64,000 bases of DNA from Paracoccus indicus (GCF_003056335.1 NZ_PYWA01000009.1:1-64000), one strand, 5' to 3'. Numbered from the stretch's first letter, positions 34,114 through 44,126 are shown. Translations and numbers: made by a program. The notes: generated from the sequence alone by a model not told the origin.

Positions 34114-35505
34114 TCACTTGCCCAGCACCATATCCTCGTCGCTGCGCATGCCGCCGACGACACCAAGGGATTTCAGCTTGCGATGCAGGGCGCTGCGCTC
34201 CATCCCCACGAATTGCGCGGTGCGGCTGATGTTGCCGCCAAAGCGGTTGATCTGGGCGACCAGGTATTCGCGTTCGAACATCTCGCGCGCCTCGCGCAGG
34301 GCCATGGCGGTGACCTGCGGACCAAGGCTGAGGGCCTCGGCATTGTCAGGGGTCGCGCCCTGCGGTTCCAGTTCCGAGGGCTGGATCGGGCCCGTCTCCT
34401 CGGCCAGGATCAGCACGCGCTCGATCACGTTGCGCAGCTGGCGGATGTTGCCGGGCCAGCGCATCGATTGCAGCGCGGCGACCGTATCCTCGGGCAGGTC
34501 GCGCGGGGGCAGGCCTTGGGTCTTGTGGAAATGCTGGATGAAATGTTCGGCCAGCAGCGCGATGTCGTCACGACGATCGGCCAGCGAGGGCACCGCCAGA
34601 GGCACCACGTTCAGCCGGTCGAACAGTTCCTGCCGGAAGCGCCCCGCGGCGATTTCCGCGACCAGGTCGCGGTTCGTGGATGACAGCACCCGCAGGTCCA
34701 CCCGGACCCGGTCGGCGCCCCCTGCCCGCACGAATTGCTGTTCGGTCAGCACGCGCAGGATCTTGGGTTGGGTGCCCAAGGGCATGTCGCCCACTTCGTC
34801 GAAATAGATGATGCCGCCATGCGCCTGCTCCAGCAGACCCGGCTCGATGCCGCGTTCGGGGGTCTCGCGGCCGAACAGCACCTCCTCCATCCGCTCCGGC
34901 TCGATCGTGGCGCAGGGGACGGTGATGAAAGGCGCGGATGCGCGCGGGCTGTGGGCGTGGATATAGCGCGCGGCCATTTCCTTGCCGGTGCCGGGCTCGC
35001 CCGCCAGCATTACGCGACCATTGGACCGTGCGACCTTGTCCAGCCCGTCGCGCAACCGCTTGAAGGCGACCGAATGGCCCAGCATTTCCGTCGCCTTGTC
35101 GCCACCGCGCCGCAGGGTGCTGTTTTCACGGCGCAACCGGCTGGTTTCCATGGCGCGGTTGATCACGACCATCAGCTGGTCGATGTTGAAGGGTTTTTCG
35201 ATGAAGTCATAGGCCCCCTGCTTGATGGCCGCGACCGCGATCTCGATATTGCCGTGACCCGAGATGATGATCACCGGCACGTCGGGGTTGTTGCGCTTGA
35301 CCTGCTTCAGGATGTCGATCCCGTCCATGCGGCTGTCCTTCAGCCAGATGTCCAGGATCATCAGCGAGGGTTCGCGTTCGTTCAGCGCCGCCACCGCATC
35401 GTCGGAATTGGCCGCCAGTCGGGTCTCGAACCCCTCGTCCTTCAGGATGTCCGCGATCAGTTCGCGGATGTCCCGTTCGTCGTCGACGATCAGAATATCG
35501 CTCAT
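34114..35505 (-). CDS. ntrX: Response regulator NtrX
   Basis: This 463-residue regulator has a receiver domain with D8/D9, phospho-acceptor D52 and K104. A AAA+ domain has Walker A GEPGTGKE at 169-176 and Walker B YFDEVG at 234-239, and a Fis-type helix-turn-helix lies at the end (RFGGNISRTAQFVGMERSAL). The sigma-54 contact loop GAFTGA is missing: the region reads LFGRETPERGIEPG. It is therefore probably not a sigma-54 activator. ATG overlaps the ntrY stop. It acts with NtrY in nitrogen, redox and envelope control. Confidence 0.95.
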   Translation of the reverse strand: MSDILIVDDERDIRELIADILKDEGFETRLAANSDDAVAALNEREPSLMILDIWLKDSRMDGIDILKQVKRNNPDVPVIIISGHGNIEIAVAAIKQGAYDFIEKPFNIDQLMVVINRAMETSRLRRENSTLRRGGDKATEMLGHSVAFKRLRDGLDKVARSNGRVMLAGEPGTGKEMAARYIHAHSPRASAPFITVPCATIEPERMEEVLFGRETPERGIEPGLLEQAHGGIIYFDEVGDMPLGTQPKILRVLTEQQFVRAGGADRVRVDLRVLSSTNRDLVAEIAAGRFRQELFDRLNVVPLAVPSLADRRDDIALLAEHFIQHFHKTQGLPPRDLPEDTVAALQSMRWPGNIRQLRNVIERVLILAEETGPIQPSELEPQGATPDNAEALSLGPQVTAMALREAREMFEREYLVAQINRFGGNISRTAQFVGMERSALHRKLKSLGVVGGMRSDEDMVLGK

Positions 35506-37760
35506 AGTGTCGCCTCGTCTTTTTCTTGTCTGCTCTTGCGTTGGGGCGCGCGCGTGGGGTGCCGCTCCCGTGGCAGCCGGATCTCGGCCATGGCGCCCGG
35601 CCTGTCGGGCGCATCCGTCAGGGACAGGCTGCCGCCATGCTCCTCGACGATCTTCTTGACGATGGGCAGACCAAGGCCGGTACCTTGGCTCTTCATCGTG
35701 ACATAGGGTTCGAACAGCCGCGACCGGTCGGCGGGAAGCCCCGGCCCGTTGTCGGTGATGCGGATGCAGACCAGATCGGGCTGCACCTCCATCTGGACGC
35801 TGACGCGCGGCTGGATGTCCGGTTCGGCGGCCACGCGTTCCTCGACCGCCTCGCCCGCGTTCTTCAGCAGGTTGGTCAGCGCCTGGCGCAGCATGCCGCC
35901 GTCGCAATCCACGATCACGGGATCGGCGGGAATGTCGACGATCAACGCGTCGTTCAGCGCGTCCTGCTGCAACAGCACGACATCGCGCAGCAGGGCCGCC
36001 ATGTCGGTCTCGGCGCGGTCGGGTTCGGGCATGCGGGCAAAGCGGCTGAATTCGTCGACGATCCGGCGCAGGTCGCCCGTCTGGCGGATGATCACATCGG
36101 TATATTGTTCCAGCGCCGCGCGTTCAGCCTGGGGTGCCAAGGGGCCGAACTTGCGGCGCAGGCGTTCGGCCGACAGCTGGATCGGCGTCAGCGGGTTCTT
36201 GATCTCATGGGCGACGCGGCGGGCGACATCGCCCCATGCGGCCATGCGCTGCGCGCTGACCAGTTCGGTCACGTCGTCGAAGGCCACCACGAAGCCCTCC
36301 AGCGCGCCTTCGGCATTGCGGCGCACGGCCATGCGCACCAGCAGGCTTTCGGCGCGCCCTTCGCGCAGGATGCGGACCTCGTCCTGAATGGTTTCGGCGA
36401 CCGATCCCGACAGGCGCTCGAACAGGGGCGCGAATTCCGGCACCGCCTGCGACAGCAGCGCGTCGATATCGGCCTTGGGGTCCAGCCCCAGCAGTCGGCT
36501 GGCCGAGCGGTTCACGAAGTCGATCTCGCCCGCCGCATCCAGCCCGATCACCCCCGACGTGACCGAGGTCAGCACGTTGTCGAACAGACGCCGCTGTTCG
36601 TCGCTGACGCGATAGCTCTCGATCAGCTCCTCGCGCTGCGCCTTCAGCTGCCGGGTCATGCGGTTGAAGGATTGGCCCAGCGTCTGGATCTCGTCTCCGG
36701 TCTTGGGTTCGGGGATCTGCAGGTCCAGATCGCCCCGACCCACCTGTTCGCTGGCCCGCGCCAGAAGGCCGATGGGGCGCGACAACCGGCTGGCGAACCA
36801 CAAGCCCAGCCAGATCGCCGCCGCGACCAGCAGCAGCGCAAACCCTAGGTAGACCAGCGAAAACTCCAGCAGGACCTGTGACCGCATCTCCTCCAGCTGG
36901 CGATAATCGCCGACAGTGGCGCGGGTGTCGTCCAACAGGCCCAGCAGGCTGCCGTCCACGTCGCGCGTGACATAGAGATAGCGGTCGGCCAAGGGCGGCA
37001 GCGCGACGAGGGCGCGGAATTCGTCGTTGTCCCAATCCTCGATCAGGGTCAGCCCGTCGGATTGGGCCAGGTCCAGCTGGTCGCTGGTGGGGGCCTCGTA
37101 CCAGAACAGATAGCTGCGTTCGCCGCGCGCCCTGATCTCTGCGTTGCCATTGATGATATAGGCTTCGCGCAAGCCGCGCTGGATCAGCCCCTGCCCCTGC
37201 GCCAGCAGCTGGCGCATCTCTCCGTCCTCGATCAGGGGATTGGCGCGACCGGCCTGGGTCAGGATGTTGGCCAGCGCGCGGGCATCCTGGGACAGATCGC
37301 GGCGGTGTTCGGCCTGATAGGCTTCGGCCGCGGCTTGGGACGTGGTGACGACCTGCTGCACGCGGTCCGAGAACCATCCCTCGAGCCCGATGTTGACCAG
37401 GAACCCCGCGAACAGCGCGACCAGCACCGTCGGCACCAGCGCCAGCCCGCCGAAGATCATGACCAGCCGGCCATGCAGCTTGGAGGCGGGCCCCGCACGC
37501 CTGCGCGCGGCGATCAGACGGGCCATCCGCGCCACGATGAAAGCGATCAGGACGAGCAGGAAGACCAGATCCGCCAGCAGGACCAGCCGCAGCGTTTCCC
37601 CCTGCATCCCGCGCCCGAAGGGTCCCATGACGGCAAAGGTGGCAATGGCCAGCACCACGCCTGAAAGCACGATGCCCCAGGTCAGAAAACCGCGCCATTG
37701 CCGCGGCATCCGGATGCGGGCCAGCCTGTCCCAGCTGAGCCCTGTCGCCAGGCCTGTCAT
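35502..37760 (-). CDS. ntrY: Sensor histidine kinase NtrY
   Basis: This is a membrane kinase of 752 residues. Two or three N-terminal helices and a periplasmic sensor region of about 200 residues are followed by another helix, HAMP (SRPIGLLARASEQVGRGDLD), PAS, a HisKA box (VAHEIKNPLTPIQLSAERLR) and an HATPase domain (DNGPGLP, GTGLGLPIVKKIV). It phosphorylates NtrX. ATG 37760 is used; a GTG nine bases upstream is also possible because GGGGG lies too near the ATG. It is coupled to ntrX by ATGA and lies 74 bases after ntrC. Confidence 0.93.
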   Translation of the reverse strand: MTGLATGLSWDRLARIRMPRQWRGFLTWGIVLSGVVLAIATFAVMGPFGRGMQGETLRLVLLADLVFLLVLIAFIVARMARLIAARRRAGPASKLHGRLVMIFGGLALVPTVLVALFAGFLVNIGLEGWFSDRVQQVVTTSQAAAEAYQAEHRRDLSQDARALANILTQAGRANPLIEDGEMRQLLAQGQGLIQRGLREAYIINGNAEIRARGERSYLFWYEAPTSDQLDLAQSDGLTLIEDWDNDEFRALVALPPLADRYLYVTRDVDGSLLGLLDDTRATVGDYRQLEEMRSQVLLEFSLVYLGFALLLVAAAIWLGLWFASRLSRPIGLLARASEQVGRGDLDLQIPEPKTGDEIQTLGQSFNRMTRQLKAQREELIESYRVSDEQRRLFDNVLTSVTSGVIGLDAAGEIDFVNRSASRLLGLDPKADIDALLSQAVPEFAPLFERLSGSVAETIQDEVRILREGRAESLLVRMAVRRNAEGALEGFVVAFDDVTELVSAQRMAAWGDVARRVAHEIKNPLTPIQLSAERLRRKFGPLAPQAERAALEQYTDVIIRQTGDLRRIVDEFSRFARMPEPDRAETDMAALLRDVVLLQQDALNDALIVDIPADPVIVDCDGGMLRQALTNLLKNAGEAVEERVAAEPDIQPRVSVQMEVQPDLVCIRITDNGPGLPADRSRLFEPYVTMKSQGTGLGLPIVKKIVEEHGGSLSLTDAPDRPGAMAEIRLPRERHPTRAPQRKSRQEKDEATL

Positions 37761-37834
37761 AACCCCCACTCGCCGTCTTCGCGGCTTTAATTGGCGGGCA
37801 GCGCGTGACCTTGTCGCTGCGCCCTGTGGCGGTT

Positions 37835-39283
37835 TTACATCAGTTTGCGGCGCCGTGTCACCTCGATATTCAGCTCGGTCAGTTTCTTGCGCAGCGTATT
37901 GCGGTTGATCCCCAAAAGATCGGCACAGCGCAGCTGATTGCCCCCCGTCGCATCCAGCGCCACCTGCAAAAGCGGACGTTCAACCTCGCGCAGGATGCGG
38001 TCGTAAAGGCCCGGAGGCGGCAGCGCATCGCCATGCAGGTCGAAGTAACGCTGCAGATGCGCCTCGACCGAATCCGAAAGGCGGGAATTGCCCTGGGCTG
38101 CGGGGGCGGCGCTGGCGGGTTCGGCGGCCATGGGGGTCACCATGCTGACGGGGGCCGCGACCGGCTGGCGATTGCCCGACTGCTGGGCCAGCGCCTCGCG
38201 CATTTCGGGCAGGCTGATGGTGGCGCCGCTGGCGGTCAGGGCCAGGCGGCGCATCATGTTCTCCAGCTCGCGCACGTTGCCGGGGAAGGGATGGGCCCGC
38301 AGTGCGGCGGCCGCATCATCGGCCAGGTCGCGTTCCGGCAGGCCCTGCGCGGCAGCCCGCGCCAGCAGATGCGCTGCCAGCGGCAGGATGTCGTCCACCC
38401 GCGCCCGCAGCGGCGGCACGCTGACCGTCACCCCGGCGAGACGGTAGTACAAATCCGACCGCAGCCGCCCGTTGCTGACATCCGCCTGCGGATCGGGGCC
38501 GGTCGTGGTGACGATGCGGGGCGCGCTGGCGCGGTCGGGACCGGATTCCAACACCTCGATCATGCCGATCAGGCGGGCCTGTGCCGCGGGATCGAAGCCC
38601 GCGGGGTTCTCGATGATGATGGTGCCGCCACGGGCCTTTTCGGCGGCGCGGTTGATCGCATCCTCGCTGGCATCCGAGGATGTCAGGATCGCCAGCCCCC
38701 GGTCGCGACGGTCCGACAGGTCGTGGAAGGACCGCGCGATGGTGGTCTTGCCCACCCCCGCCTCGCCCGCGATGATCACCGGCAGATCGGCGTTCAGCAC
38801 CCGCGCCACCATGCGGAACAGCGCCTGCATGCTGGGCGCATGCCCGATCAGCGGCATGGCGGGGTCGGCGGCCTCGCGCGGGACGGGCAGCGCCTCGGGG
38901 ACCGGGTCGGACTTGCGCGGACGGCGCGACAGGGCCTGGTTGGCCTTGCCCATCAGGTCCGGCAGGTCGAAGGGCTTGGGCAGATATTCGAAGGCCTCGG
39001 CCTCGGTCGCGCGGATCGCCGTCACGATGGTGTTCTGCGCCGAGATCACGATGACCGGCAGGTCGGGGCGCGCATCGCGGATGGCGGGGATGCGGTCGAT
39101 GCCATTGCCGTCGGGCATCATCACGTCGGTGATGACCAGGTCGCCGCGGCCTTCCTCGACCCATTTGGACAGCTGCGCCAGGCTGCCGGTCGCATGGACG
39201 CGGCACCCCGCGCGCGTCAGCGCCTGCGTCAGCACCGTGCGGATGGTGCGGTCATCGTCAGCGATCAGAACGGTTCCGTCCAT
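37835..39283 (-). CDS. ntrC: Nitrogen regulator NtrC lacking the GAFTGA loop
   Basis: This is a 482-residue regulator with receiver phospho-site D53 (LVITDVMMPDGNG), AAA+ Walker A GEAGVGKT at 173-180, and a Walker B position that reads TIIIENP instead of the usual hydrophobic-DE. The GAFTGA stretch normally between them is absent. The Fis-like C-terminus LLGINRNTLRKKLTELNIEV binds DNA. This matches the Rhodobacter NtrC, known to activate transcription with sigma-70 RNA polymerase. It follows ntrB by eleven bases. Confidence 0.95.
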   Translation of the reverse strand: MDGTVLIADDDRTIRTVLTQALTRAGCRVHATGSLAQLSKWVEEGRGDLVITDVMMPDGNGIDRIPAIRDARPDLPVIVISAQNTIVTAIRATEAEAFEYLPKPFDLPDLMGKANQALSRRPRKSDPVPEALPVPREAADPAMPLIGHAPSMQALFRMVARVLNADLPVIIAGEAGVGKTTIARSFHDLSDRRDRGLAILTSSDASEDAINRAAEKARGGTIIIENPAGFDPAAQARLIGMIEVLESGPDRASAPRIVTTTGPDPQADVSNGRLRSDLYYRLAGVTVSVPPLRARVDDILPLAAHLLARAAAQGLPERDLADDAAAALRAHPFPGNVRELENMMRRLALTASGATISLPEMREALAQQSGNRQPVAAPVSMVTPMAAEPASAAPAAQGNSRLSDSVEAHLQRYFDLHGDALPPPGLYDRILREVERPLLQVALDATGGNQLRCADLLGINRNTLRKKLTELNIEVTRRRKLM

Positions 39284-39294
39284 GGGGTCGGTCC

Positions 39295-40407
39295 TTATGC
39301 CTTGGGCAGTGATATGCGAAACACGGTGCGACCGGGGCGGCTGTCCACGCGGATCAGCGCGCCATGGTCGGTGATGATCTTGCTGACCAGCGCCAGCCCC
39401 AGGCCGGTGCCGTTTTCACGGCCCGAGACGAAGGGCTCGAACACCTGGTCGGCGATGTTGTCGGGAAAGCCGGGGCCGTTGTCCTCGATCTCGATCTGCA
39501 GGGGCAGCGGGCGGCCCGTGGGATCGGTCTCGTCGGGGGGAAGGCGCAGGGTGTGGTCGTAGAAGCTGCGCAGCTTGATCGTCCCGCCCGCCTTGCCCGC
39601 CAGCGCCTCGGAGGCATTCTTGACCAGGTTCAGGCAGACCTGGGTCAACTGGTCGGCATCGGCCATGGCGGGCGGCAGGGAGGGGTCGTAATCGGTCACG
39701 ATCGCCACCTCGCGTCCGAAACCCACCGCCGAGGACCGGCGCACCTGCTCCAGCACGTCATGGACATTCAGCGCCGCCAGCTTGGGCGCCGAGGTGTCGC
39801 CGAAGCGTTCCACCTGTTCCAGCAGCGCCACGATCCGGCGGGATTCGCTGACGATCATCTCGGCCATTTCCCGATCCTCGGGGGTGGCGTTCATCGCCAT
39901 CAGCTGGGCGGCACCGCGGATGCCCGCAAGCGGGTTCTTGATCTCATGGGCCAGCATCTCGGACATGCCGATGGCGCTGCGTGCGGCGCTGCGGACGCTG
40001 CGGCTCTGGTGCAGGCTGTCGTCATCCTGCGGCACGATCAGGAAAATCACCGCGCCGCCGGTTTCGGGTGCGGGGGCGGCATGAACGGCGGCGCGGCGGG
40101 CCTGATGGCCGCCTGCACGGTCGCCGATCTCGAAGCGGACGGCGTTCTGATAGAGCGCCTCGTCGCTGGCCAGCACGCGGCCCATCAGCGGGCGCAGGCT
40201 GGGCGCGATGCGCAGGCGGGTCGCCATGTCGTCGCCGTCCAGCGCCTTGCCTAAGGTCGAGGTGCGCGACATGTTCAGCCAGATTTCCGCCGCGTCGTTC
40301 ATGGCCGCCACGCGGCCCTGCGCATCCAGGATCAACGCCGGCATGGGCAGCGCATCCAGCCCGGGGCCGGTCACCGCATCGACGAAATCCCTTGGGCGCT
40401 GTGTCAT
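39295..40407 (-). CDS. ntrB: Nitrogen sensor kinase/phosphatase NtrB
   Basis: This 370-residue cytoplasmic kinase has an N-terminal PAS domain (ALILDAQGRVAAMNDAAEIW), an H-box MLAHEIKNPLAGIRGAAQLM, an N-box CLNLVKNASEAL, and G-boxes DNGPGFP and GTGLGLALV. It phosphorylates or dephosphorylates NtrC depending on the PII signal. The ATG overlaps the dusB stop (ATGA), so the expression of both is coupled, as in the nifR3-ntrB-ntrC operon of Rhodobacter. Confidence 0.95.
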   Translation of the reverse strand: MTQRPRDFVDAVTGPGLDALPMPALILDAQGRVAAMNDAAEIWLNMSRTSTLGKALDGDDMATRLRIAPSLRPLMGRVLASDEALYQNAVRFEIGDRAGGHQARRAAVHAAPAPETGGAVIFLIVPQDDDSLHQSRSVRSAARSAIGMSEMLAHEIKNPLAGIRGAAQLMAMNATPEDREMAEMIVSESRRIVALLEQVERFGDTSAPKLAALNVHDVLEQVRRSSAVGFGREVAIVTDYDPSLPPAMADADQLTQVCLNLVKNASEALAGKAGGTIKLRSFYDHTLRLPPDETDPTGRPLPLQIEIEDNGPGFPDNIADQVFEPFVSGRENGTGLGLALVSKIITDHGALIRVDSRPGRTVFRISLPKA

Positions 40408-41420
40408 GCGGCCACCTGTCCCGCGCCATCGCCTGGCGCATCGGCAAAGGCCTGCCGGATCAGGGCAAGGGTCTGTGCCGGCGTCTCGGCCCGCAGCATC
40501 TGCGCACGCAGCGGCGCGTCATTCGCCTCGGCGTACCAGCCCAGATGCTTGCGGGCGACGCGCAGGCCCAGCTCGGGGCCATAGAAGTCCATCATGTCCT
40601 CGTAATGCTCGGCCACCAGATCGGCCAGCGCCTGCCCCTGCGGGACCATCGGCGCGGGCGCATCCCACAGTCGATGCGCGATCTGCGCCAGCCGCCAGGG
40701 CGCACCCTGCGCGCCACGCCCGACCATCACGGCCTCGGCCCCCGATTGCGCCAAGGCTTGACGCGCGCTTTCGGCATCGACCACATCGCCATTGGCGACC
40801 AGCGGCGGACGGCCTGACAAATCAGCCACCGCGCGGATGGCGGTCCAATCGGCGCGACCCTTGTAGAACTGCGCCCGCGTGCGGCCATGCACCGTCAGCA
40901 TGGCGACACCGGCATCGCGGGCCCGCGCCGACAATTCCGCCGCATTCAGGCAATCATCGTCCCAACCCAAGCGCATCTTCAGCGTCACCGGCACCTCGAC
41001 CGCGCCCACGACCGCATCGATCAGCGACAGCGCCAGATCCAGGTCGCGCATCAGCGCCGCGCCCGACAGACCGCCCGTGACCTTCTTGGCGGGGCAGCCC
41101 ATGTTGATGTCGATGACGCGTGCGCCCATGCCCTCGACGATGCGGGCGGTTTCGGCCATGGGGCCGGGCTCACGTCCCGCGATCTGCACGCTGACGGGAA
41201 GCGCACCCTCGGTCAGGGCCTTGGCGCGCACGGATGCCCGGTTCGAAGGCCGCGTCGTGACCATTTCGGATGAGGCGACCATCTCGCTGACCAGAAGACC
41301 GGCGCCGAAGCGCGCGACCGCCCGCCGGAAGGGCACATCGGTGATCCCGGCCATCGGCGCCAGGAAAACCGGCGGCCCAAGGCGCGTGTCGCCAAGAATG
41401 ATCGGGGCTGGCATATCCAT
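40404..41420 (-). CDS. dusB: tRNA-dihydrouridine synthase DusB (NifR3)
   Basis: This 338-residue flavoenzyme reduces uridines in tRNA. It is a TIM barrel with FLAPMAGITDVPFRRAVARF at the FMN site, INMGCPAKKVTGGLSGAALM with the catalytic Cys and Lys region, TVHGRTRAQFYKG, and VGRGAQGAPW. AAAGGA seven bases upstream supports ATG 41420. It is the promoter-proximal gene of the ntr operon. A 240-base divergent gap with an AT-rich tract separates it from sdaA. Confidence 0.96.
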   Translation of the reverse strand: MDMPAPIILGDTRLGPPVFLAPMAGITDVPFRRAVARFGAGLLVSEMVASSEMVTTRPSNRASVRAKALTEGALPVSVQIAGREPGPMAETARIVEGMGARVIDINMGCPAKKVTGGLSGAALMRDLDLALSLIDAVVGAVEVPVTLKMRLGWDDDCLNAAELSARARDAGVAMLTVHGRTRAQFYKGRADWTAIRAVADLSGRPPLVANGDVVDAESARQALAQSGAEAVMVGRGAQGAPWRLAQIAHRLWDAPAPMVPQGQALADLVAEHYEDMMDFYGPELGLRVARKHLGWYAEANDAPLRAQMLRAETPAQTLALIRQAFADAPGDGAGQVAA

Positions 41421-41661
41421 ATCCTGTTCCTTTACCGATGACGGGCCGCCCGCAAGAAGGGCAGCGGACCCCTGCCCTGCCCATTTCGCAGGCGGCCCCT
41501 CATTGCCTAATTGATTAGCATGTTGCTATGATTTTCACCATATACCGCGCCACGCGGGACAGCTTGGGCATGTCGCAACCGGACCGCGAAAAGGTCGCGT
41601 CCGGACATGGCGGCTTCGGCGCCGTCCTGCTTAGATGGGGCGACAAATGCAAGGGGGTTTC

Positions 41662-43044
41662 ATGTTTCTGTCGGTCTTCGATCTGCTGAAGGTGGGCGTC
41701 GGCCCGTCGTCGTCGCACACGATGGGGCCGATGGTGGCGGCGTCGCGTTTTCTGGATGCGCTGCGACTGCAACCCTTCAAGGCACATGGCCTGCGTGCCA
41801 GCCTGCACGGCAGTCTTGCCTTCACCGGCAAGGGTCATGCCACCGACCGCGCCACCATCCTGGGGCTGGCGGGTTTCACCCCTGCCACCATGGACCCCGA
41901 CGCCGCCGAAAGCACCCTGCAGCAGATCCGCAAGACACGGCAGATCACCCCGCCCCGGCTGGATGCGCTGAAGTTCGATCCCGACACCGATCTTCGCTTC
42001 GATTACGACACCGTGCTGCCGGGGCATGCCAACGGGATGACCATCTCGGCGACCGATGCGCAGGGGGACGTGATCTTCCACCATGTCTATTACTCGATCG
42101 GCGGCGGCTTCGTCATGACCGAGGAAGAGCTGGAGCGTCGCCACACCGAAGACCGCAGCGATGCCAGCGCCAGCGTGCCCTTCCCCTTCGCGACAGCCGA
42201 ACAGATGCTGGCGATGGCCGAGGCCTCGGGCAAATCCATCGCCCGCATGAAGGAGGAGAACGAGCTGTGCTTCCGCTCGCGTCCCGAACTGCACGACGGG
42301 CTGATGGGGATCTGGCAGGTGATGCGCGACTGCATGGATCGCGGGCTGACGACGGATGGCATCCTGCCGGGCGGGCTGAAGGTGCGCCGCCGTGCCAAGG
42401 CCATCCATGACAAGCTGATGGCCGAACGCGGGATGAACATGACCGCGCCTCATGTCATCAACGATTGGATGTCCACCTATGCCATGGCCGTGAACGAGGA
42501 GAACGCCGCCGGCGGTCAGGTCGTCACCGCCCCCACCAATGGCGCGGCGGGCACCATGCCTGCGGTGATCCGATACTGGCTGGACCATGTGCCGGGGGCA
42601 TCCGAACGCGCCCTGCCCGACTTCCTGCTGACGGCGGCGGCGGTGGGCGGGCTGGTCAAGCACAATGCCTCGATCTCGGGGGCGGAATGCGGCTGCCAGG
42701 CCGAGGTCGGGTCGGCCTCGGCCATGGCCGCCGCAGGGCTTGCCGCCGTCTTGGGCGGTACCCCGCGCCAGATCGAGAATGCCGCCGAGATCGCGCTGGA
42801 ACATCACCTGGGGATGACCTGCGACCCGGTCGCAGGGCTGGTGCAGGTTCCCTGCATCGAGCGAAACGGCTTGGGCGCCATCAAGGCCGTCAGCGCGGCC
42901 AGCCTGGCCCTGCGGGGCGACGGGCATCACATCGTGTCGCTGGATGCCGCCATCGAGACCATGCGCCAGACCGGCCGCGACATGTCCGAGAAGTACAAGG
43001 AAACATCGCTTGGCGGTTTGGCCGTGAACGTGCCGAACTGCTAG
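41662..43044 (+). CDS. sdaA: L-serine ammonia-lyase, iron-sulfur type
   Basis: This 460-residue single-chain enzyme deaminates L-serine to pyruvate. The beta domain starts MFLSVFDLLKVGVGPSSSHT. The alpha domain contains NGAAGTMPAVIRYW, AECGCQAEVGSASAM and MTCDPVAGLVQVPC, which hold the [4Fe-4S] cysteines. AAGGGGG four bases upstream supports ATG 41662; the frame stays open to an ATG at 41635. It is monocistronic and its TAG overlaps the TAG of the convergent kinase gene. Confidence 0.95.
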   Translation: MFLSVFDLLKVGVGPSSSHTMGPMVAASRFLDALRLQPFKAHGLRASLHGSLAFTGKGHATDRATILGLAGFTPATMDPDAAESTLQQIRKTRQITPPRLDALKFDPDTDLRFDYDTVLPGHANGMTISATDAQGDVIFHHVYYSIGGGFVMTEEELERRHTEDRSDASASVPFPFATAEQMLAMAEASGKSIARMKEENELCFRSRPELHDGLMGIWQVMRDCMDRGLTTDGILPGGLKVRRRAKAIHDKLMAERGMNMTAPHVINDWMSTYAMAVNEENAAGGQVVTAPTNGAAGTMPAVIRYWLDHVPGASERALPDFLLTAAAVGGLVKHNASISGAECGCQAEVGSASAMAAAGLAAVLGGTPRQIENAAEIALEHHLGMTCDPVAGLVQVPCIERNGLGAIKAVSAASLALRGDGHHIVSLDAAIETMRQTGRDMSEKYKETSLGGLAVNVPNC

Positions 43045-44126
43045 GCGCTGAGCCTGCCGCGTAGGCGGTAATGCAGGCCGGCGGGGTCGAAGACGGCCTC
43101 GCCCTCGCCTTCGAAATAGGCAGGGACGATCATGTTCACCAGCTTCGATCCGAAGCCTTCGCGCGCGGGCGGGTGAACGGGGGCGCCGCCGGTTTCGACC
43201 CAGTCCAGCGCGAAGTCGTCACCCGCGACCGACCAGGTCAGATCGACCGCGCCTTCGGGAACCGACAGCGCACCGTATTTCGCCGCATTGGTCGCCAGCT
43301 CGTAGAGTGCCAGCGACAGTCCCACGGCCTGCTGGCTGCTCAGCCGCAGCGGCGGGCCGTCCAGCCTGATGCGGTCGCTGCCGTCCAGATGCGCACCCAG
43401 GGACCGCGACACCACGTCGGTGATGAAGGCGCTGTCGCCCAGACCGGTGAACAGCCCCTGCGCACGCGCCAGCGCCATGATGCGCGCACCGACGGTATCG
43501 CGCGCCTCCTGGATCGAGTCCGCGTTGCGCAGGCTTGCCGATACCACCGTCGAGGTGACCGACAGGATGTTCTTGATCCGGTGCAGCAGTTCCTGCTGCA
43601 TGATCTGCTGGTTGCGCCGCGCCTGCACGACCTCGGTCACGTCCACGGTAATGTTGATCAGCCCCGCGATGCTGCCGTCGTCGTCAAACAGCGGGCTGTG
43701 GCTGAAGGTCCAGAAGGTCTCCTCGTCGAACCCGTTGCGGGTCATGACAAGGCGCATTTCCTCGTTGTAGGTGCCCTTGCCGGACAAGGCCTGGTTCACC
43801 AGCGGCTGAACGTCGTTCCAGACATCCGCCCAGATGCGCCGGAAGGGCTGGCCCAAGGCACGGCATTCCTTCTTGCCCAAGGCCGGCGCATAGGCATCGT
43901 TGTAAAGCATCGTCAGTTCCGGCCCCCAGAACATGCAGGCGGCATGCTTTTGCCCAAGCAGGATCCGCACAGCCGTCAACAGCGAGGTCGACCACCCCTC
44001 GATCGGTCCCAAGGGGGTGCGCGACCAGTCGAAATTCCTGACGGCGCGCCCCATCGGCCCGTCATCCCAGGCAAGGCCGTTCGGCGACTGAAGGCTGCGT
44101 GGCTCCTGGCCCACTGATGGTGACAT
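43041..44126 (-). CDS. PAS-domain sensor histidine kinase, HWE/HisKA_2 type
   Basis: This is a soluble 361-residue kinase. The N-terminal half is a PAS sensor (WSTSLLTAVRILLGQKHAAC, PLFDDDGSIAGLINITVDVT). A HisKA_2/HWE H-box follows (QELLHRIKNILSVTSTVV) and an ATPase domain with LYELATNAAKYGALS and GFGSKLVNMIVPA. These kinases often sense light, redox or general stress and feed a PhyR-type or stand-alone response regulator, but none is adjacent. ATG 44126 is preferred over a TTG at 44147. Confidence 0.88.
   Translation of the reverse strand: MSPSVGQEPRSLQSPNGLAWDDGPMGRAVRNFDWSRTPLGPIEGWSTSLLTAVRILLGQKHAACMFWGPELTMLYNDAYAPALGKKECRALGQPFRRIWADVWNDVQPLVNQALSGKGTYNEEMRLVMTRNGFDEETFWTFSHSPLFDDDGSIAGLINITVDVTEVVQARRNQQIMQQELLHRIKNILSVTSTVVSASLRNADSIQEARDTVGARIMALARAQGLFTGLGDSAFITDVVSRSLGAHLDGSDRIRLDGPPLRLSSQQAVGLSLALYELATNAAKYGALSVPEGAVDLTWSVAGDDFALDWVETGGAPVHPPAREGFGSKLVNMIVPAYFEGEGEAVFDPAGLHYRLRGRLSA

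Noticed and set aside
34037..34807. Plus-strand frame over the ntrX 3' end
   Set aside because: Shadow rich in Arg and Ser; NtrX is complete on the other strand with its Fis-type helix in this stretch.
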